NCBI GenBank assembly: GCA_041391665.1
Contig: JAWKNO010000001.1
Span: 806,001 to 870,000, forward strand
DNA: 64,000 nt
Direction: 5' to 3'
Source of the DNA: Bacteroidia bacterium
GTDB lineage: Bacteria; Bacteroidota; Bacteroidia; J057
In this document: positions 26,201 to 34,449 of the stretch, piece by piece
Layout: every line of letters starts with the position of its first letter
Position numbering within the stretch: the first letter of the stretch is position 1
Position numbers and translations under genes: made by a program
The notes under the pieces: generated by a model
Seen by the model: only the letters and a program-made list of their open reading frames with translations
What the model was told of the DNA's origin: nothing
Databases searched by the model: none

Positions 26201-27558
26201 AAAGCCATTTCATTACAACCCACAGGAATAGCCGCTGCGCTGGATGCTGCGAGCACGTCTTCGACATAGACGATAATCGTAAACTGATTGAAGCCTGGGA
26301 TCGGACACGCATCATCCTTTACGGAAACAACAAAGAAAAATGCACCATCAGTACCAGGAGGAGGCGTCCAGCAAAATTTTGCGACAGGTGTGGCTCCTGA
26401 TACAGTGTCAATAACTGCGGCGTTGGAAGCATCCGTAAAAGTCGCGCCGGCTATACCGTGATTCCAATAAATCTGGTAATCGAGGTTAGGATCCTGAGAA
26501 ATTACGGGAATCTCAAAGCAGGTTTCTATCCCGGCACAAGTTCGCACCTCATTGTATGAAAGCGAATTGGCCGGGACTTCATCTACTCCCAGCGCTACGT
26601 TTTGTACACCACCAGTCAAAGGATTTGAGGAATTGCATGCCGGAATTACCGTAATCTGCATGTCACGGGTTACCTGGCCGATTTGCTCTCCGTTTCTCCA
26701 TTCCTTGACCACAATACACATCACACCGATCACCTGGTTGCCTGTAGGGTTGGGTGTCATGGTAATATCTCCGGTGAAAGCGTTGATGGAAACTGCCCAT
26801 GACGTACCAATAGGCTGGGCTGGACTGAAACCTGCACTATATGTTACAGGAACTCCTGCAGTGTTCATACAATCCCCCAAATGGTAAGAAAGAGAATCGC
26901 CGTCTGGGTCGTATGCTCCCTGGTTGAATGTGAAAGGTTGCCCCGCACAAACATAGGGTACAGGTTTGTTTAAAAATTGAGGCGAGCTATTGCAGGAACT
27001 AAGAGAGGGTTTAATTACAGTCGAACCTGTGTATATCCCTTCATCAGCTGCGCCTGAGTTGATTACAGAGTTTCTGCAGCAGGAACCCCATTCGATGAGA
27101 AACGAATCACAGGCTGCGGGGACATTACAAAAGCTATAGTCCCGGTAATATACCAGTTCTGCCACGCCATTTATCGTCGCGGAAGGGTTTGTGGGGTCAC
27201 AGCGGGTCGGGTGGGGGGTTCCGGGTGGCGGGTTTAGCGCATCAGGACAAAGCGGAGTTACTTCGCTGTATCCATTAAGGACCCAGCCTCCTATAGGCGC
27301 AGGAGGGGCGCAGCCTGCCGGGCTGAATATACTGAACCCCGCGGTAAGATTTGCCCATGCAGCGGTAGGCGCATTGGCATTGACTGGCGGTAGGTAAATG
27401 CTCATCGCTGCCCCCGCACAATCGTAATAGGACTTATGATAAATCCGGTAAGTACATGGACCGGTACACTCATATGAAATGTCGATCCCCATCTGGTGAG
27501 TTGCTTGTAGCGCCCCCGAAAAGATTACCAGTAAACATAAGAGTAGAAAATGTTTCAT
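23248..27558 (-). CDS. Giant secreted PKD-repeat protein with T9SS C-terminal domain
   Basis: A 1436-residue protein with a signal peptide (about 1-19, ending ALQA). The N-terminal region (HQMGIDISYECTGPCTYRIY) is shared with the divergent neighbour. The middle has Ig-like segments, then at least six PKD domains marked by W-x-FGDG (WLWSFGDG, LNWDFGDG, WQWNFGDG and degenerate forms). The last about 85 residues (YLPNAFSPNQDGINDTYKVG to ESKTITVLR) are the gliding-motility-associated CHU_C/type B sorting domain of the type IX system. It is probably an adhesin-like surface protein. The start at 27558 puts the signal peptide first. Confidence 0.9.
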   Translation of the reverse strand: MKHFLLLCLLVIFSGALQATHQMGIDISYECTGPCTYRIYHKSYYDCAGAAMSIYLPPVNANAPTAAWANLTAGFSIFSPAGCAPPAPIGGWVLNGYSEVTPLCPDALNPPPGTPHPTRCDPTNPSATINGVAELVYYRDYSFCNVPAACDSFLIEWGSCCRNSVINSGAADEGIYTGSTVIKPSLSSCNSSPQFLNKPVPYVCAGQPFTFNQGAYDPDGDSLSYHLGDCMNTAGVPVTYSAGFSPAQPIGTSWAVSINAFTGDITMTPNPTGNQVIGVMCIVVKEWRNGEQIGQVTRDMQITVIPACNSSNPLTGGVQNVALGVDEVPANSLSYNEVRTCAGIETCFEIPVISQDPNLDYQIYWNHGIAGATFTDASNAAVIDTVSGATPVAKFCWTPPPGTDGAFFFVVSVKDDACPIPGFNQFTIIVYVEDVLAASSAAAIPVGCNEMAFAALPSSTIPSPYANIFTNYQWSGNGNLPFNTNTGDSSFTHLYPAPNTYFYGLSIQDTFGCKVNLGGIANLTTGVIANAGSDVTICSNYNFTLGTPALPGLSYLWTPNTALTNDTIAQPTFTLPNGTSAQTTTNYTLTVTDGICTTYDYVTVTVNPALQTDILPATPIICIGQNITLQAVGNLGPGTSYLWSTGETTANITVSPNVNTTYSVVTFNNGCSSDQKFVTVVVQQGPQAQITGDLNICPGETTTLTAFGGVNYLWSANAWNNAAITLSGISQDTTLSVTAFDSQGCPGIPATATVKTYEQPVADFVAPQVCQGTETVFKDASLLSNGVITNWLWSFGDGATATQSNPLHSYLVAGTYPVKLVVSSSNGCRDSVTMMVTVDPVPVIDFDFTSVCEGLPNVFTQNVSIGNGGSIASLNWDFGDGSPSASGGNTAHVFPQYGYYPVTLTAISNNGCTDNFTRTVFVNPNPIADFRVESACQDSVVFTSNSSVVAGSLDYIQTFQWNFGDPGSGSANSSDWSGPWHVYQTAGVYTISLTVTTGKGCSDQLVREVNVYPEPIADFVYEDNCANENTRFIDISTTSSSTPVVEWHWDFGFGWTADVASPRNNFTSAGPGTYPVVFAIKTSENCVDTIVRNIVINPVPNVDFASTRECLEDTTHFTNQTTLASGTITDYLFAFGDGANSTLPNPSHRYLVPGNYIATISAVSDSGCASVRSREVVVYPLPEFSRIDADTACFSDRATLRVVAPQDITIEWYQNLNDDRPFHTGNSFTTPPLPYEATYYVMGRSLEGCINDRVPVNAAVFPDQELEIVSNVTKVDLPLAIVDFTTASSIGLVSWQWNFGDGSTSDQDEPTHEYHFPGKYEVKVTTTDINGCERTETTVIEVLKLTGVYLPNAFSPNQDGINDTYKVGYYNISDFSIQIFNRWGQLVFASDNPDFEWDGRNLAGATVTEGVYVYVMKARDFDGQELQESKTITVLR

Positions 27559-28113
27559 AGACACAGGGTTGATGTGTTTGCAATAAAATATGCCCGAATC
27601 TTTGCGACAGATTCGAGATACCATGATCAGGTTTGTATATCCGGAATTGGATAAAGTAAACTTAGTGAAAAAAAATACAGAACCGAATATTTTTTTTCAT
27701 ACTTGTCTGTAAATCAATTTTTTATGACAAAATATTTCCTTATTTGTGCGATAAATATGGAAACTGTAAATGTAAGATTACCCGTTCTGTTGATGGTAGG
27801 TTTCAGCGTATTTCGGGAGCTGGAAAGCAGCATCTACGGAGGGTTTATATGCCCATTATCGAAAGGTTGATTACCGTAGTTCTGATTATTTTGGAATACC
27901 TGATTTTTGCTCTTTTAGGAAATTATATTTAAAAATGCAGGGTTCTTAGCAGTTTATATATGTAATTTCAGAAGTATTTAGTAACCCTTAAGATAAGGTT
28001 GAAAATTCTTTTCACTTATTCGTAGGTTTTTATTAATAATTAAAATCCCTACTTTTGTTAAGTTGGATGTATTAATTCATTGTGTGAATGATATAATTTC
28101 TACCAAAAACTAC
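27559..28113. other. Divergent intergenic region between the two PKD giants
   Basis: About 555 AT-rich bases with control signals for both giants. A perfect 7-bp dyad, CGAATCT (27595-27601) / AGATTCG (27609-27615), lies about 40 bases upstream of the minus-strand gene. A small frame from ATG 27723 would encode about 48 residues with no recognisable family, and an overlapping frame about 62; neither is convincing. The promoter of the plus-strand gene is listed separately. Confidence 0.45.
28027..28057 (+). promoter_or_regulatory. Promoter of the plus-strand PKD giant
   Basis: TACTTTTG at 28050-28057 is an exact TAnnTTTG match. TTTT at 28027-28030, 19 bases upstream, is a near -33 element. This would give a leader of about 50 bases before the ATG at 28114. 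Confidence 0.6.
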
Positions 28114-31100
28114 ATGAAATCCGCAGTCTTTTTCTCTAAGATCATCATTACCGTTGGTCTGATGTTGAGTTGGTTCTCTTCATCAGCCTCGCACTTTATG
28201 GGTGTCGATATTACATATGAGTGTCTGGGAACCTGTATTTATCGGGTGTATCACAGTACTTATTTTGATTGTTCGGCAGCACTTACGCCTACCCCTGTAG
28301 GTTCTCCCGGAACCAATCCACCCGGTGCTCCTTCTATCGGGACAGTAGGGGTTCCTAATTTTCCCGGACAGTTGTGTAATCAGCCCGTTGCTGTTGGCAA
28401 CTGGGTGTTTGTTTCCTATACGGAAGTAACACCTATTTGCCCTACAACCTCGACGGAGTGTACGGTTAACAATTCGCCTATTCGTGGCGTTGCAGAGGTA
28501 AAGTACTATCGTGATTACGATTTTTGTAATACAAACTGCGACGTATATACGCTCACATGGGCCAGTTGTTGCCGCAATGGCGCCATCAACTCTCTGACGA
28601 ATCCGCTGGCCGCAGGTATTTACTCAGGTAGTACGCAGATCAATACAGCGATTACCCCCTGTAACAGTTCCCCTCAGTTTGCCAATCCTCCTGTTCCTTA
28701 TCTGTGCCAGGGGCAGACTTATACCTTTAATCAGGGAGCTTTTGACCCGGATGGGGATTCGCTCGTTTATTCCCTCGGCCCTTGTTTTGATGTAGCCGGT
28801 GTTCAGGTAGCGTATGCACCCGGATTTACACCTACACAGCCTTTGGGTGCTCAGTGGAATGTTTCGATCAACTCTCTTACAGGTGATATTACCGTTACGC
28901 CAAACCCAACGGGTCCTGCATTGGTTGCCGTGATGTGCGTGTATGTAGAGGAATGGCGAAACGGTGTAAAAATCGGGCAGGTATTCCGCGATATTCAGAT
29001 GACCATTATCGACTGTAGTTTGTTTGGTCAGGTGAATAATCCGCCGATCATTGATACGCTCATTAATCTTTCTCCCGGTGCAACGGCAAATGGTCTCACT
29101 GTTACAACCTGCGCCTGTGATGAGGTTTGTTTTGATATACCTAGTTCAGACCCTGATCCCAACCAGAATTATCTTATGTTCTGGAACGCCAACGTGACGG
29201 GTACATTTGCAAATGCACTTAATCCAACAGTGCCGGTTGATACTGTATTTGGGCCGGGCCCGGGGCTTACGCCAACAGGCCAGTTCTGCTGGGTCCCTAC
29301 CAAAACGGGGGTTTATACCTTCCTCGTTACTATCCAGGATGATGGCTGCCCGCTTTTGGGACAAAATCAGTTCTCAATCGTTATTGTTGTGAATAGTTGT
29401 TCTCTTGATCCTTATGCTTCCACTACTGTTGTAGGGTGTTATGATGTGCAGTTTGATGGAATTCCGTGTGGTGGTGCGCCTCCATTTACCTATCAATGGA
29501 CTGGAAACGGTGGCCTGTTTGGTACCGGCCCCAATCTTACCCATAGCTATGGCGGACCAGGTAACTATAACTATACACTTACAATCACTGACTCTACAGG
29601 TACAAGTTCTTCTACATCAGGGAATATTGTGCTGACCAATACTTCCGTTGCTGATGGTGGACCTGATATTACTCTCTGTCCTAATCAGGTCGGAACAATC
29701 GGAACTCCCGGTTTGCCCGGTTATACCTATAAATGGACTTCTCCGACAGGTTTGGGATGGTCTGGTACGCCTAATCCTACGACTGCTTTGGCGAATGTCG
29801 CATTTAACAACACTACCAATAACCCGATTGTCCTTCCATTTATTCTTACAGCGACTGACCCCAATGGATGTATAGACATTGACTCTGTGCTTGTTACTTT
29901 CCAGGGTAAACCAATCTCATCTTTCAGTGCTACCAGCCAGGTCTGTGTGGGAGAAATCGCAACTGTTATCTACAACGCTCCTTCCACACCTGGGGCAATT
30001 TACCACTGGGATTATAATGGCGGTACAGGTACCAGTATCGGCCCCGGCCCTCACCAGGTTTCATGGAGTACGCCTGGCACAAAAAATCTTAGCCTCTGGG
30101 TTAATATTAATGGCTGTATTTCTGATACAACTTTTAAAACAGTCGTTGTAAACCCTATACCAACTGCTACTTTTACAGCTACCAGCCCTGTATGTGCTGG
30201 CCAGCCTTCATTGATCACCTACACAGGTTCTGCCAGTACAATTGGTTCTACTTTTATCTGGGATCTTGACGGCGGCGCAGGCCCGGGTGGAGGATCGCCT
30301 TTTGGCGCAAGCTGGGTATCACCTGGCCAGAAAACGGTAACTCTTCAGGTAAGTGCCAAAGGCTGTCTGAGCCCACAATTCTCGCAAACAGTTGATGTAT
30401 TCCAGGTCCCTACTTCTGCCTTTAACCTTCAGGCGAGTGCTTGTGAAGGGGAAGTTATTCAAGTGGTTTATACGGGTTCCGGTACCTCAACTGGCTCCTA
30501 CGCATGGAATTTTGACGGCGGGCAAATTGTGAGCGGATCGGGTAATGGCCCATTCCTCGTTCAGTGGCCAATTGCTGGACCAAAGTCTGTTTGTCTCCAG
30601 GTTGAAGAAAATGGCTGTATTTCCAATCTTACCTGCAAAACAATCAATATATCAAGTGAACCTGTTGCCTCAATCGCACCGGTAGCCAATCAGTGTCTGA
30701 GCGGAAACAGCTTCAACTTTGTGTATAACGGAGATGTGTCGGATAGTTATGCATGGAACTTCGGTGCGGACGCAAACCCAGCGGTAGGCAGCGGCCAGAA
30801 TCCGGGGGCCGTCAGCTACCTCAATCCGGGCGTGAAAACGGTATCGGTGGTCGTTACGCGCAACGGATGTGTGTCTGACACAGCGAAAGTAACTTTTGAA
30901 GTCATCCCTGAGCCATCGGCCAATTTCACAACCTCGACGACGGAGATCTGCTCGGATGAGTGTATCACGTTTAGTTATAGCGGAATTCCAGTGGGTGCGA
31001 ATCAGTCCTATGTGTGGAACTTCGGCAGCGGGGCGATTCCTCCGAGCTCGAGTCTGATCAATCCACCGTGTGTGGACTTTACGACACCGGGGGTACGTAC

Positions 31101-31677
31101 GGTGAGTCTGGCGGTAACGTATAAAGGCTGTACGACGACGAGCAGCACACAAATCACGGTCAAAGGCCGTCCACAGATCAGCGCAGGGGCGGATGTGGCG
31201 TTCTGCGAAGGAGATGGAGGCGCACTGATCAACGCCTCGGTAACGGGGGGCACTGCGCCATATTTCTACTCGTGGACGTGTAGCGACCCGCCAAACTGCG
31301 GACTGAGCAGCAATGCGGTTCAGGACCCGACGGCCAACCCGCACGTGGCCCAGGCGACCGACACGGTGGTGTACTACCTGATTGTCAATGATGTGAATGG
31401 TTGTGTGAGCAATATCGACTCGGTGCAGGTAACGGTGAAAGCCAAACCTCGGATGAATGCGGGTCCGGATGTGTTCCTGTGCGAAGAAGGACTGGGCGAC
31501 TTCCTCAACGGCAGTGTGGCCGCGACCAACCATGCGCCCCAACCGATCAGCTACCACTGGCAGCCTTCTTTGGGTCTGAGCGACCCGAATGTGCCCAATC
31601 CGTATGCGCGCCCAACCCAGACGACGATCTACACGCTGGTAGGCACATCGGTGAATGGGTGTAGTTCGGATGTCTGA
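28114..31677 (+). CDS. Giant secreted PKD/Ig-repeat protein, N-terminal part (frameshifted)
   Basis: Encodes 1187 residues before a TGA at 31675-31677. The ATG at 28114 puts a signal peptide first (MKSAVFFSKIIITVGLML). The N-terminal domain SHFMGVDITYECLGTCIYRVY is clearly paralogous to that of the divergent giant. Then come a series of Ig/PKD-like repeats ending in G-x-x-x-V-x-L-x-V...GC, followed by repeats with AGADVAFCEGDGG-type motifs. The gene continues in another frame at 31674, and one missing base near there explains the break. GC content rises sharply from about 30,760 on. Confidence 0.85.
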   Translation: MKSAVFFSKIIITVGLMLSWFSSSASHFMGVDITYECLGTCIYRVYHSTYFDCSAALTPTPVGSPGTNPPGAPSIGTVGVPNFPGQLCNQPVAVGNWVFVSYTEVTPICPTTSTECTVNNSPIRGVAEVKYYRDYDFCNTNCDVYTLTWASCCRNGAINSLTNPLAAGIYSGSTQINTAITPCNSSPQFANPPVPYLCQGQTYTFNQGAFDPDGDSLVYSLGPCFDVAGVQVAYAPGFTPTQPLGAQWNVSINSLTGDITVTPNPTGPALVAVMCVYVEEWRNGVKIGQVFRDIQMTIIDCSLFGQVNNPPIIDTLINLSPGATANGLTVTTCACDEVCFDIPSSDPDPNQNYLMFWNANVTGTFANALNPTVPVDTVFGPGPGLTPTGQFCWVPTKTGVYTFLVTIQDDGCPLLGQNQFSIVIVVNSCSLDPYASTTVVGCYDVQFDGIPCGGAPPFTYQWTGNGGLFGTGPNLTHSYGGPGNYNYTLTITDSTGTSSSTSGNIVLTNTSVADGGPDITLCPNQVGTIGTPGLPGYTYKWTSPTGLGWSGTPNPTTALANVAFNNTTNNPIVLPFILTATDPNGCIDIDSVLVTFQGKPISSFSATSQVCVGEIATVIYNAPSTPGAIYHWDYNGGTGTSIGPGPHQVSWSTPGTKNLSLWVNINGCISDTTFKTVVVNPIPTATFTATSPVCAGQPSLITYTGSASTIGSTFIWDLDGGAGPGGGSPFGASWVSPGQKTVTLQVSAKGCLSPQFSQTVDVFQVPTSAFNLQASACEGEVIQVVYTGSGTSTGSYAWNFDGGQIVSGSGNGPFLVQWPIAGPKSVCLQVEENGCISNLTCKTINISSEPVASIAPVANQCLSGNSFNFVYNGDVSDSYAWNFGADANPAVGSGQNPGAVSYLNPGVKTVSVVVTRNGCVSDTAKVTFEVIPEPSANFTTSTTEICSDECITFSYSGIPVGANQSYVWNFGSGAIPPSSSLINPPCVDFTTPGVRTVSLAVTYKGCTTTSSTQITVKGRPQISAGADVAFCEGDGGALINASVTGGTAPYFYSWTCSDPPNCGLSSNAVQDPTANPHVAQATDTVVYYLIVNDVNGCVSNIDSVQVTVKAKPRMNAGPDVFLCEEGLGDFLNGSVAATNHAPQPISYHWQPSLGLSDPNVPNPYARPTQTTIYTLVGTSVNGCSSDV

Positions 31678-31724
31678 CCCTCGATACGCTGAGCACGGTA
31701 ACGGTACATGTCAATCCGCTGCCG

Positions 31725-33479
31725 GTGGCTTCGGCCGGACCGGACACGGCGATGTGTGTGGGCGACCAGATTCAGCTGCAGGGTTTTGCCTCCGGCGCAG
31801 GGCCCAATTATCAGTACTTCTGGACCCCGGCGACGCCGGGAACGATCTCGAACCCCAACTCTGCGACGCCGACGATCCAGCCGTTGCAGACGACGACCTA
31901 TACCTTGGTGGTATTGTCCAATGGCTGTTACAGTGAAGGCGATCAGATCGATGTGATCGTCGATACCAAGCCGACGGTCGATGCCGGTCAGAATGAATCG
32001 ATCTGTCTGGGCGACAGTGTGATCCTGCCGGGCCGAGCCGATGGCGACCCCGATGCGACGTTCTACACCTACCATTGGAGTCCGGCCACGGGGTTGAGCA
32101 ATCCGAATATTGCCCAGCCGCTGGCCAGCCCTTCGACCACGACGACCTACACCCTCGAAGCCAGTTCCAACTTCGGTTGTGGCTCCGACCAGGATGTGAT
32201 TGTCATCACGGTCAAGCCGACGCCGGAGGTGCAGGCCCTGAGTGCCGACACCGTGATCTGCGAAGGCGATGAAATCGTGCTGCGGGCGACCCATAGCTGG
32301 ACAACCCCCACCGGCAGTCCGGTGGTGTACACCTGGACCCCGGCCAACCAGATCAGCGGTTCGCCTTTCCTGCCCCAGGTAACGGCTTCGCCGACCCAGA
32401 CGACCCTTTACACGGTGCAGGCTTCGGTGGCTTCGGCGGACTGTCCGACCTTTGACCGGGTACTGGTAACAGTGAGTCCGAAAGTCGTGGCGGGCGTGAG
32501 TGCCGACACCACCCGGATTTGTAGTGATGAAGAAACGCTGTTGACCGCCACGGGCGGACTGGGCAATGCGACCTATACCTGGTCGCCCGCCACGGGTCTG
32601 AGCGATGCCGGCACAGCGACGCCGATGGCAGGCCCCGATACGACGACCACTTACACCGTCATTGTCAGTGAGGGTGCCTGTGCTGATACGGCAGATATTA
32701 CCATTGATGTCAACCCGACCCCCAAGGCCGGGTATTTCACCTCGGCACCGGGCGGTTGTGCACCGTTGGTGGTCTCGTTTATGGAAAATGCCGAAGGCGC
32801 CATCAGCTTTGAGTGGGACTTTGGCGATGGCAGCGGCGTGGTCAACGGGCCCAACCCCACCCATGTGTTTGAACTGCCGGGCAGTTATACCGTAACGCTC
32901 AAGGCCATTGGCGTGGGCGGCTGTGGCGATGAGATCACGATGGCTACCATTGAAGTATCCGAAGATATGCTCGCCGATTTCCGCTCCGAGCCCGCAGCCA
33001 ACGAGACCTTATCCTTGCCAGGGGCGACGGTAGGGTTTATTGACCTGTCGCAAAACGCCGTGTCCTGGTTCTGGGACTTTGGCGATGGCAATGTGTCGAG
33101 AAATGCCAATCCTACCCATACCTATGAGCAGCCCGGAGAATACACCGTCAAGCTGACTGTTACGGATGTCAATGGCTGTGTCGAAACGGTAGAATACAGC
33201 AGCTACAAAGTGGTCATACCTGAAGTGATGATTCCCAATGTGTTTAGCCCCAACAGCGATGGCATCAATGATGTCTTCCGGGTGCAGTACAATGGCAATG
33301 AGCCCTTTGCGGTGAAGGTATTTGACCGGTGGGGCAGAGGCTTTTTCACGGCCGATGCACCCGACAAAACCTGGGAGGGTACCGATGAAAATGGCAACAA
33401 GGCCCCGGAAGGCGTCTATTTCTACGCCATCTCCATCGGCGACAAAAACTATACAGGTAATGTTACGCTGGTGAGATAA
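31725..33479 (+). CDS. Giant PKD-repeat protein, C-terminal part with T9SS domain (after frameshift)
   Basis: Continues the preceding frame. The frame is open well before the nominal GTG at 31725: the codons from 31674 read LTLDTLSTVTVHVNPLPVAS, a natural continuation. It contains further C-x-G-D repeats (SAGPDTAMCVGD, DAGQNESICLGD), two clear PKD domains (FEWDFGDGSG, WFWDFGDGN), and the CHU_C type B sorting domain (MIPNVFSPNSDGINDVFRVQ to NVTLVR). It has no signal peptide, so it can be secreted only if joined to the N-terminal part. Confidence 0.85.
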   Translation: MASAGPDTAMCVGDQIQLQGFASGAGPNYQYFWTPATPGTISNPNSATPTIQPLQTTTYTLVVLSNGCYSEGDQIDVIVDTKPTVDAGQNESICLGDSVILPGRADGDPDATFYTYHWSPATGLSNPNIAQPLASPSTTTTYTLEASSNFGCGSDQDVIVITVKPTPEVQALSADTVICEGDEIVLRATHSWTTPTGSPVVYTWTPANQISGSPFLPQVTASPTQTTLYTVQASVASADCPTFDRVLVTVSPKVVAGVSADTTRICSDEETLLTATGGLGNATYTWSPATGLSDAGTATPMAGPDTTTTYTVIVSEGACADTADITIDVNPTPKAGYFTSAPGGCAPLVVSFMENAEGAISFEWDFGDGSGVVNGPNPTHVFELPGSYTVTLKAIGVGGCGDEITMATIEVSEDMLADFRSEPAANETLSLPGATVGFIDLSQNAVSWFWDFGDGNVSRNANPTHTYEQPGEYTVKLTVTDVNGCVETVEYSSYKVVIPEVMIPNVFSPNSDGINDVFRVQYNGNEPFAVKVFDRWGRGFFTADAPDKTWEGTDENGNKAPEGVYFYAISIGDKNYTGNVTLVR

Positions 33480-33497
33480 GCTGTAAGCATAAAAATA

Positions 33498-33540
33498 TAA
33501 AACAGAGAGGGCTCGCTGTCAGCGAGCCCTCTCTGTTTTA
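33498..33540 (+). terminator. Strong terminator after the PKD giant
   Basis: A perfect 20-bp inverted repeat (33498-33517 and 33521-33540) with a 3-base loop GTC and a GC-rich core (GGGCTCGCT / AGCGAGCCC), ending in TTTTA. It lies 18 bases after the stop codon. Confidence 0.88.
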
Positions 33541-33550
33541 TACAAACAAA

Positions 33551-33572
33551 AAGGGTAGTTTTCACTACCCTT
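33551..33572 (-). terminator. Terminator of the SRAP-like gene
   Basis: AAGGGTAGT (33551-33559) pairs perfectly with ACTACCCTT (33564-33572). On the minus strand the hairpin is followed by TTTTTG, which fits a terminator for the SRAP-like gene ending at 33610. Confidence 0.8.
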
Positions 33573-33609
33573 GTTATAAAGAACCTCACAAATCAGCCCC
33601 TCGTTCCGA

Positions 33610-34266
33610 TTACGCAGCCACTTGCTCTAATCGTTCAAATTCTTGAATATCTCTTAACTCCTGTACCCTACGGATACATAGTTGATCATTTGCTTTTGAG
33701 TGAAGAATTCGGGAAACAGTACCTAAAGAAGTTTCAGGATCAATCCATATAGCCTCAAGACTCCGGGGAATGATCATGGGCATTTGGAGCCCAAATCTAC
33801 TGGCATGCCCGGTAGCCTGTGTTGTTATGATTGTAAAAGTACTTAGTGTGCTTCCATCTTTATTTTGCCATAGATCATAGATACCGGCAAAACAAAAAGT
33901 TTGGTTATTGGAGAGAGAAAGTTTAAAAGTTTGGTTTCCGGTCGGGCTTTCTGTTTCTACATAATACCCGTCAGCAGGAATAAGACAGCGCATACTGCGC
34001 ACAGGAGACTGATAGGCCACATTATTGAATACATGATCAGCGGCAGCAAAAATCCTGCTTTTGCCTTCTGTAGAACTTTCAGCCCAGCGGGGAATAAAAC
34101 CCCATCGGAAGAATTTTAACCTGATTTGATCATATTCATTTATTAGAACAGGCGCAAATTGTTGTGGATAAAATTTTCCCCCTTCAAGAAGTTGAAGGCT
34201 GGGAAGCGAACTTCCAGGGTGGTTTACCGGGCTGTAGTGGGAGTTAAATGTGTAATTCGCTAACAT
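33610..34266 (-). CDS. Degenerate SRAP (YedK/HMCES-like) protein lacking the catalytic Cys
   Basis: A 218-residue protein of the SOS response-associated peptidase fold: FFRWGFIPRWAES, RSMRCLIPADGYYVE and FCFAGIYDLWQ line up with the family. Normal members begin MCGRY, where Cys2 forms a thiazolidine link to abasic sites in single-stranded DNA. This protein begins MLANYTF, so Cys2 is Leu. The ARAET-like segment is AAADHV, and the His of the HDRMP motif is replaced (FGLQMP). It is likely catalytically inactive or altered. It has its own promoter and terminator, which argues against simple decay. Confidence 0.82.
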   Translation of the reverse strand: MLANYTFNSHYSPVNHPGSSLPSLQLLEGGKFYPQQFAPVLINEYDQIRLKFFRWGFIPRWAESSTEGKSRIFAAADHVFNNVAYQSPVRSMRCLIPADGYYVETESPTGNQTFKLSLSNNQTFCFAGIYDLWQNKDGSTLSTFTIITTQATGHASRFGLQMPMIIPRSLEAIWIDPETSLGTVSRILHSKANDQLCIRRVQELRDIQEFERLEQVAA

Positions 34267-34294
34267 GATTAGTATCCCGTTTGATTGATTGAAA

Positions 34295-34324
34295 CAAATA
34301 TACTAATAAAAATAGCAAAATCAA
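34295..34324 (-). promoter_or_regulatory. Promoter of the SRAP-like gene
   Basis: Read on the minus strand: TTG (34324-34322), a 19-base spacer, and TATATTTG (34302-34295). Both boxes match the Bacteroidota consensus. The leader to the ATG at 34266 would be about 24 bases. Confidence 0.75.
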
Positions 34325-34404
34325 GAGAAAAGTCACATTTCTAAAAAAATTAGTTATGAGTGAAAAAAAGCTAAGATTTTAAAATACCTTAACATTCGGC
34401 TATT

Positions 34405-34412
34405 TACCTTTG
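34405..34412 (+). promoter_or_regulatory. -7 box of the Oar-like receptor gene
   Basis: TACCTTTG followed by C is an exact TAnnTTTGC match, about 37 bases before the ATG at 34450. The -33 element is not clear. Confidence 0.6.
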
Positions 34413-34449
34413 CGGCGAAGTTGAATTTGTCAAACCAAACTATCCATTA

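Noticed and set aside
27723..27932. Small overlapping ORFs of about 48 and 62 codons between the PKD giants
   Set aside because: No family similarity, no promoter at the right place, AT-rich non-coding look.
28063..28113. Upstream TTG start for the PKD giant
   Set aside because: Would put 17 polar residues before the signal peptide; ATG 28114 gives a normal signal sequence.
30670..31557. Long minus-strand ORF (295 codons) opposite the PKD giant
   Set aside because: Arg/His-rich, low-complexity composition typical of the antisense of a GC-rich gene; the plus strand encodes clear PKD/Ig repeats.
31675..31677. Programmed frameshift or stop readthrough as explanation for the PKD break
   Set aside because: No slippery heptamer or strong downstream stem was evident, so a simple one-base deletion is the more economical explanation; not fully excluded.
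31629..32864. Long minus-strand ORF (411 codons) opposite the PKD giant
   Set aside because: Same reason: Arg/Gly/His-rich shadow of the GC-rich part of the gene, no family recognisable.
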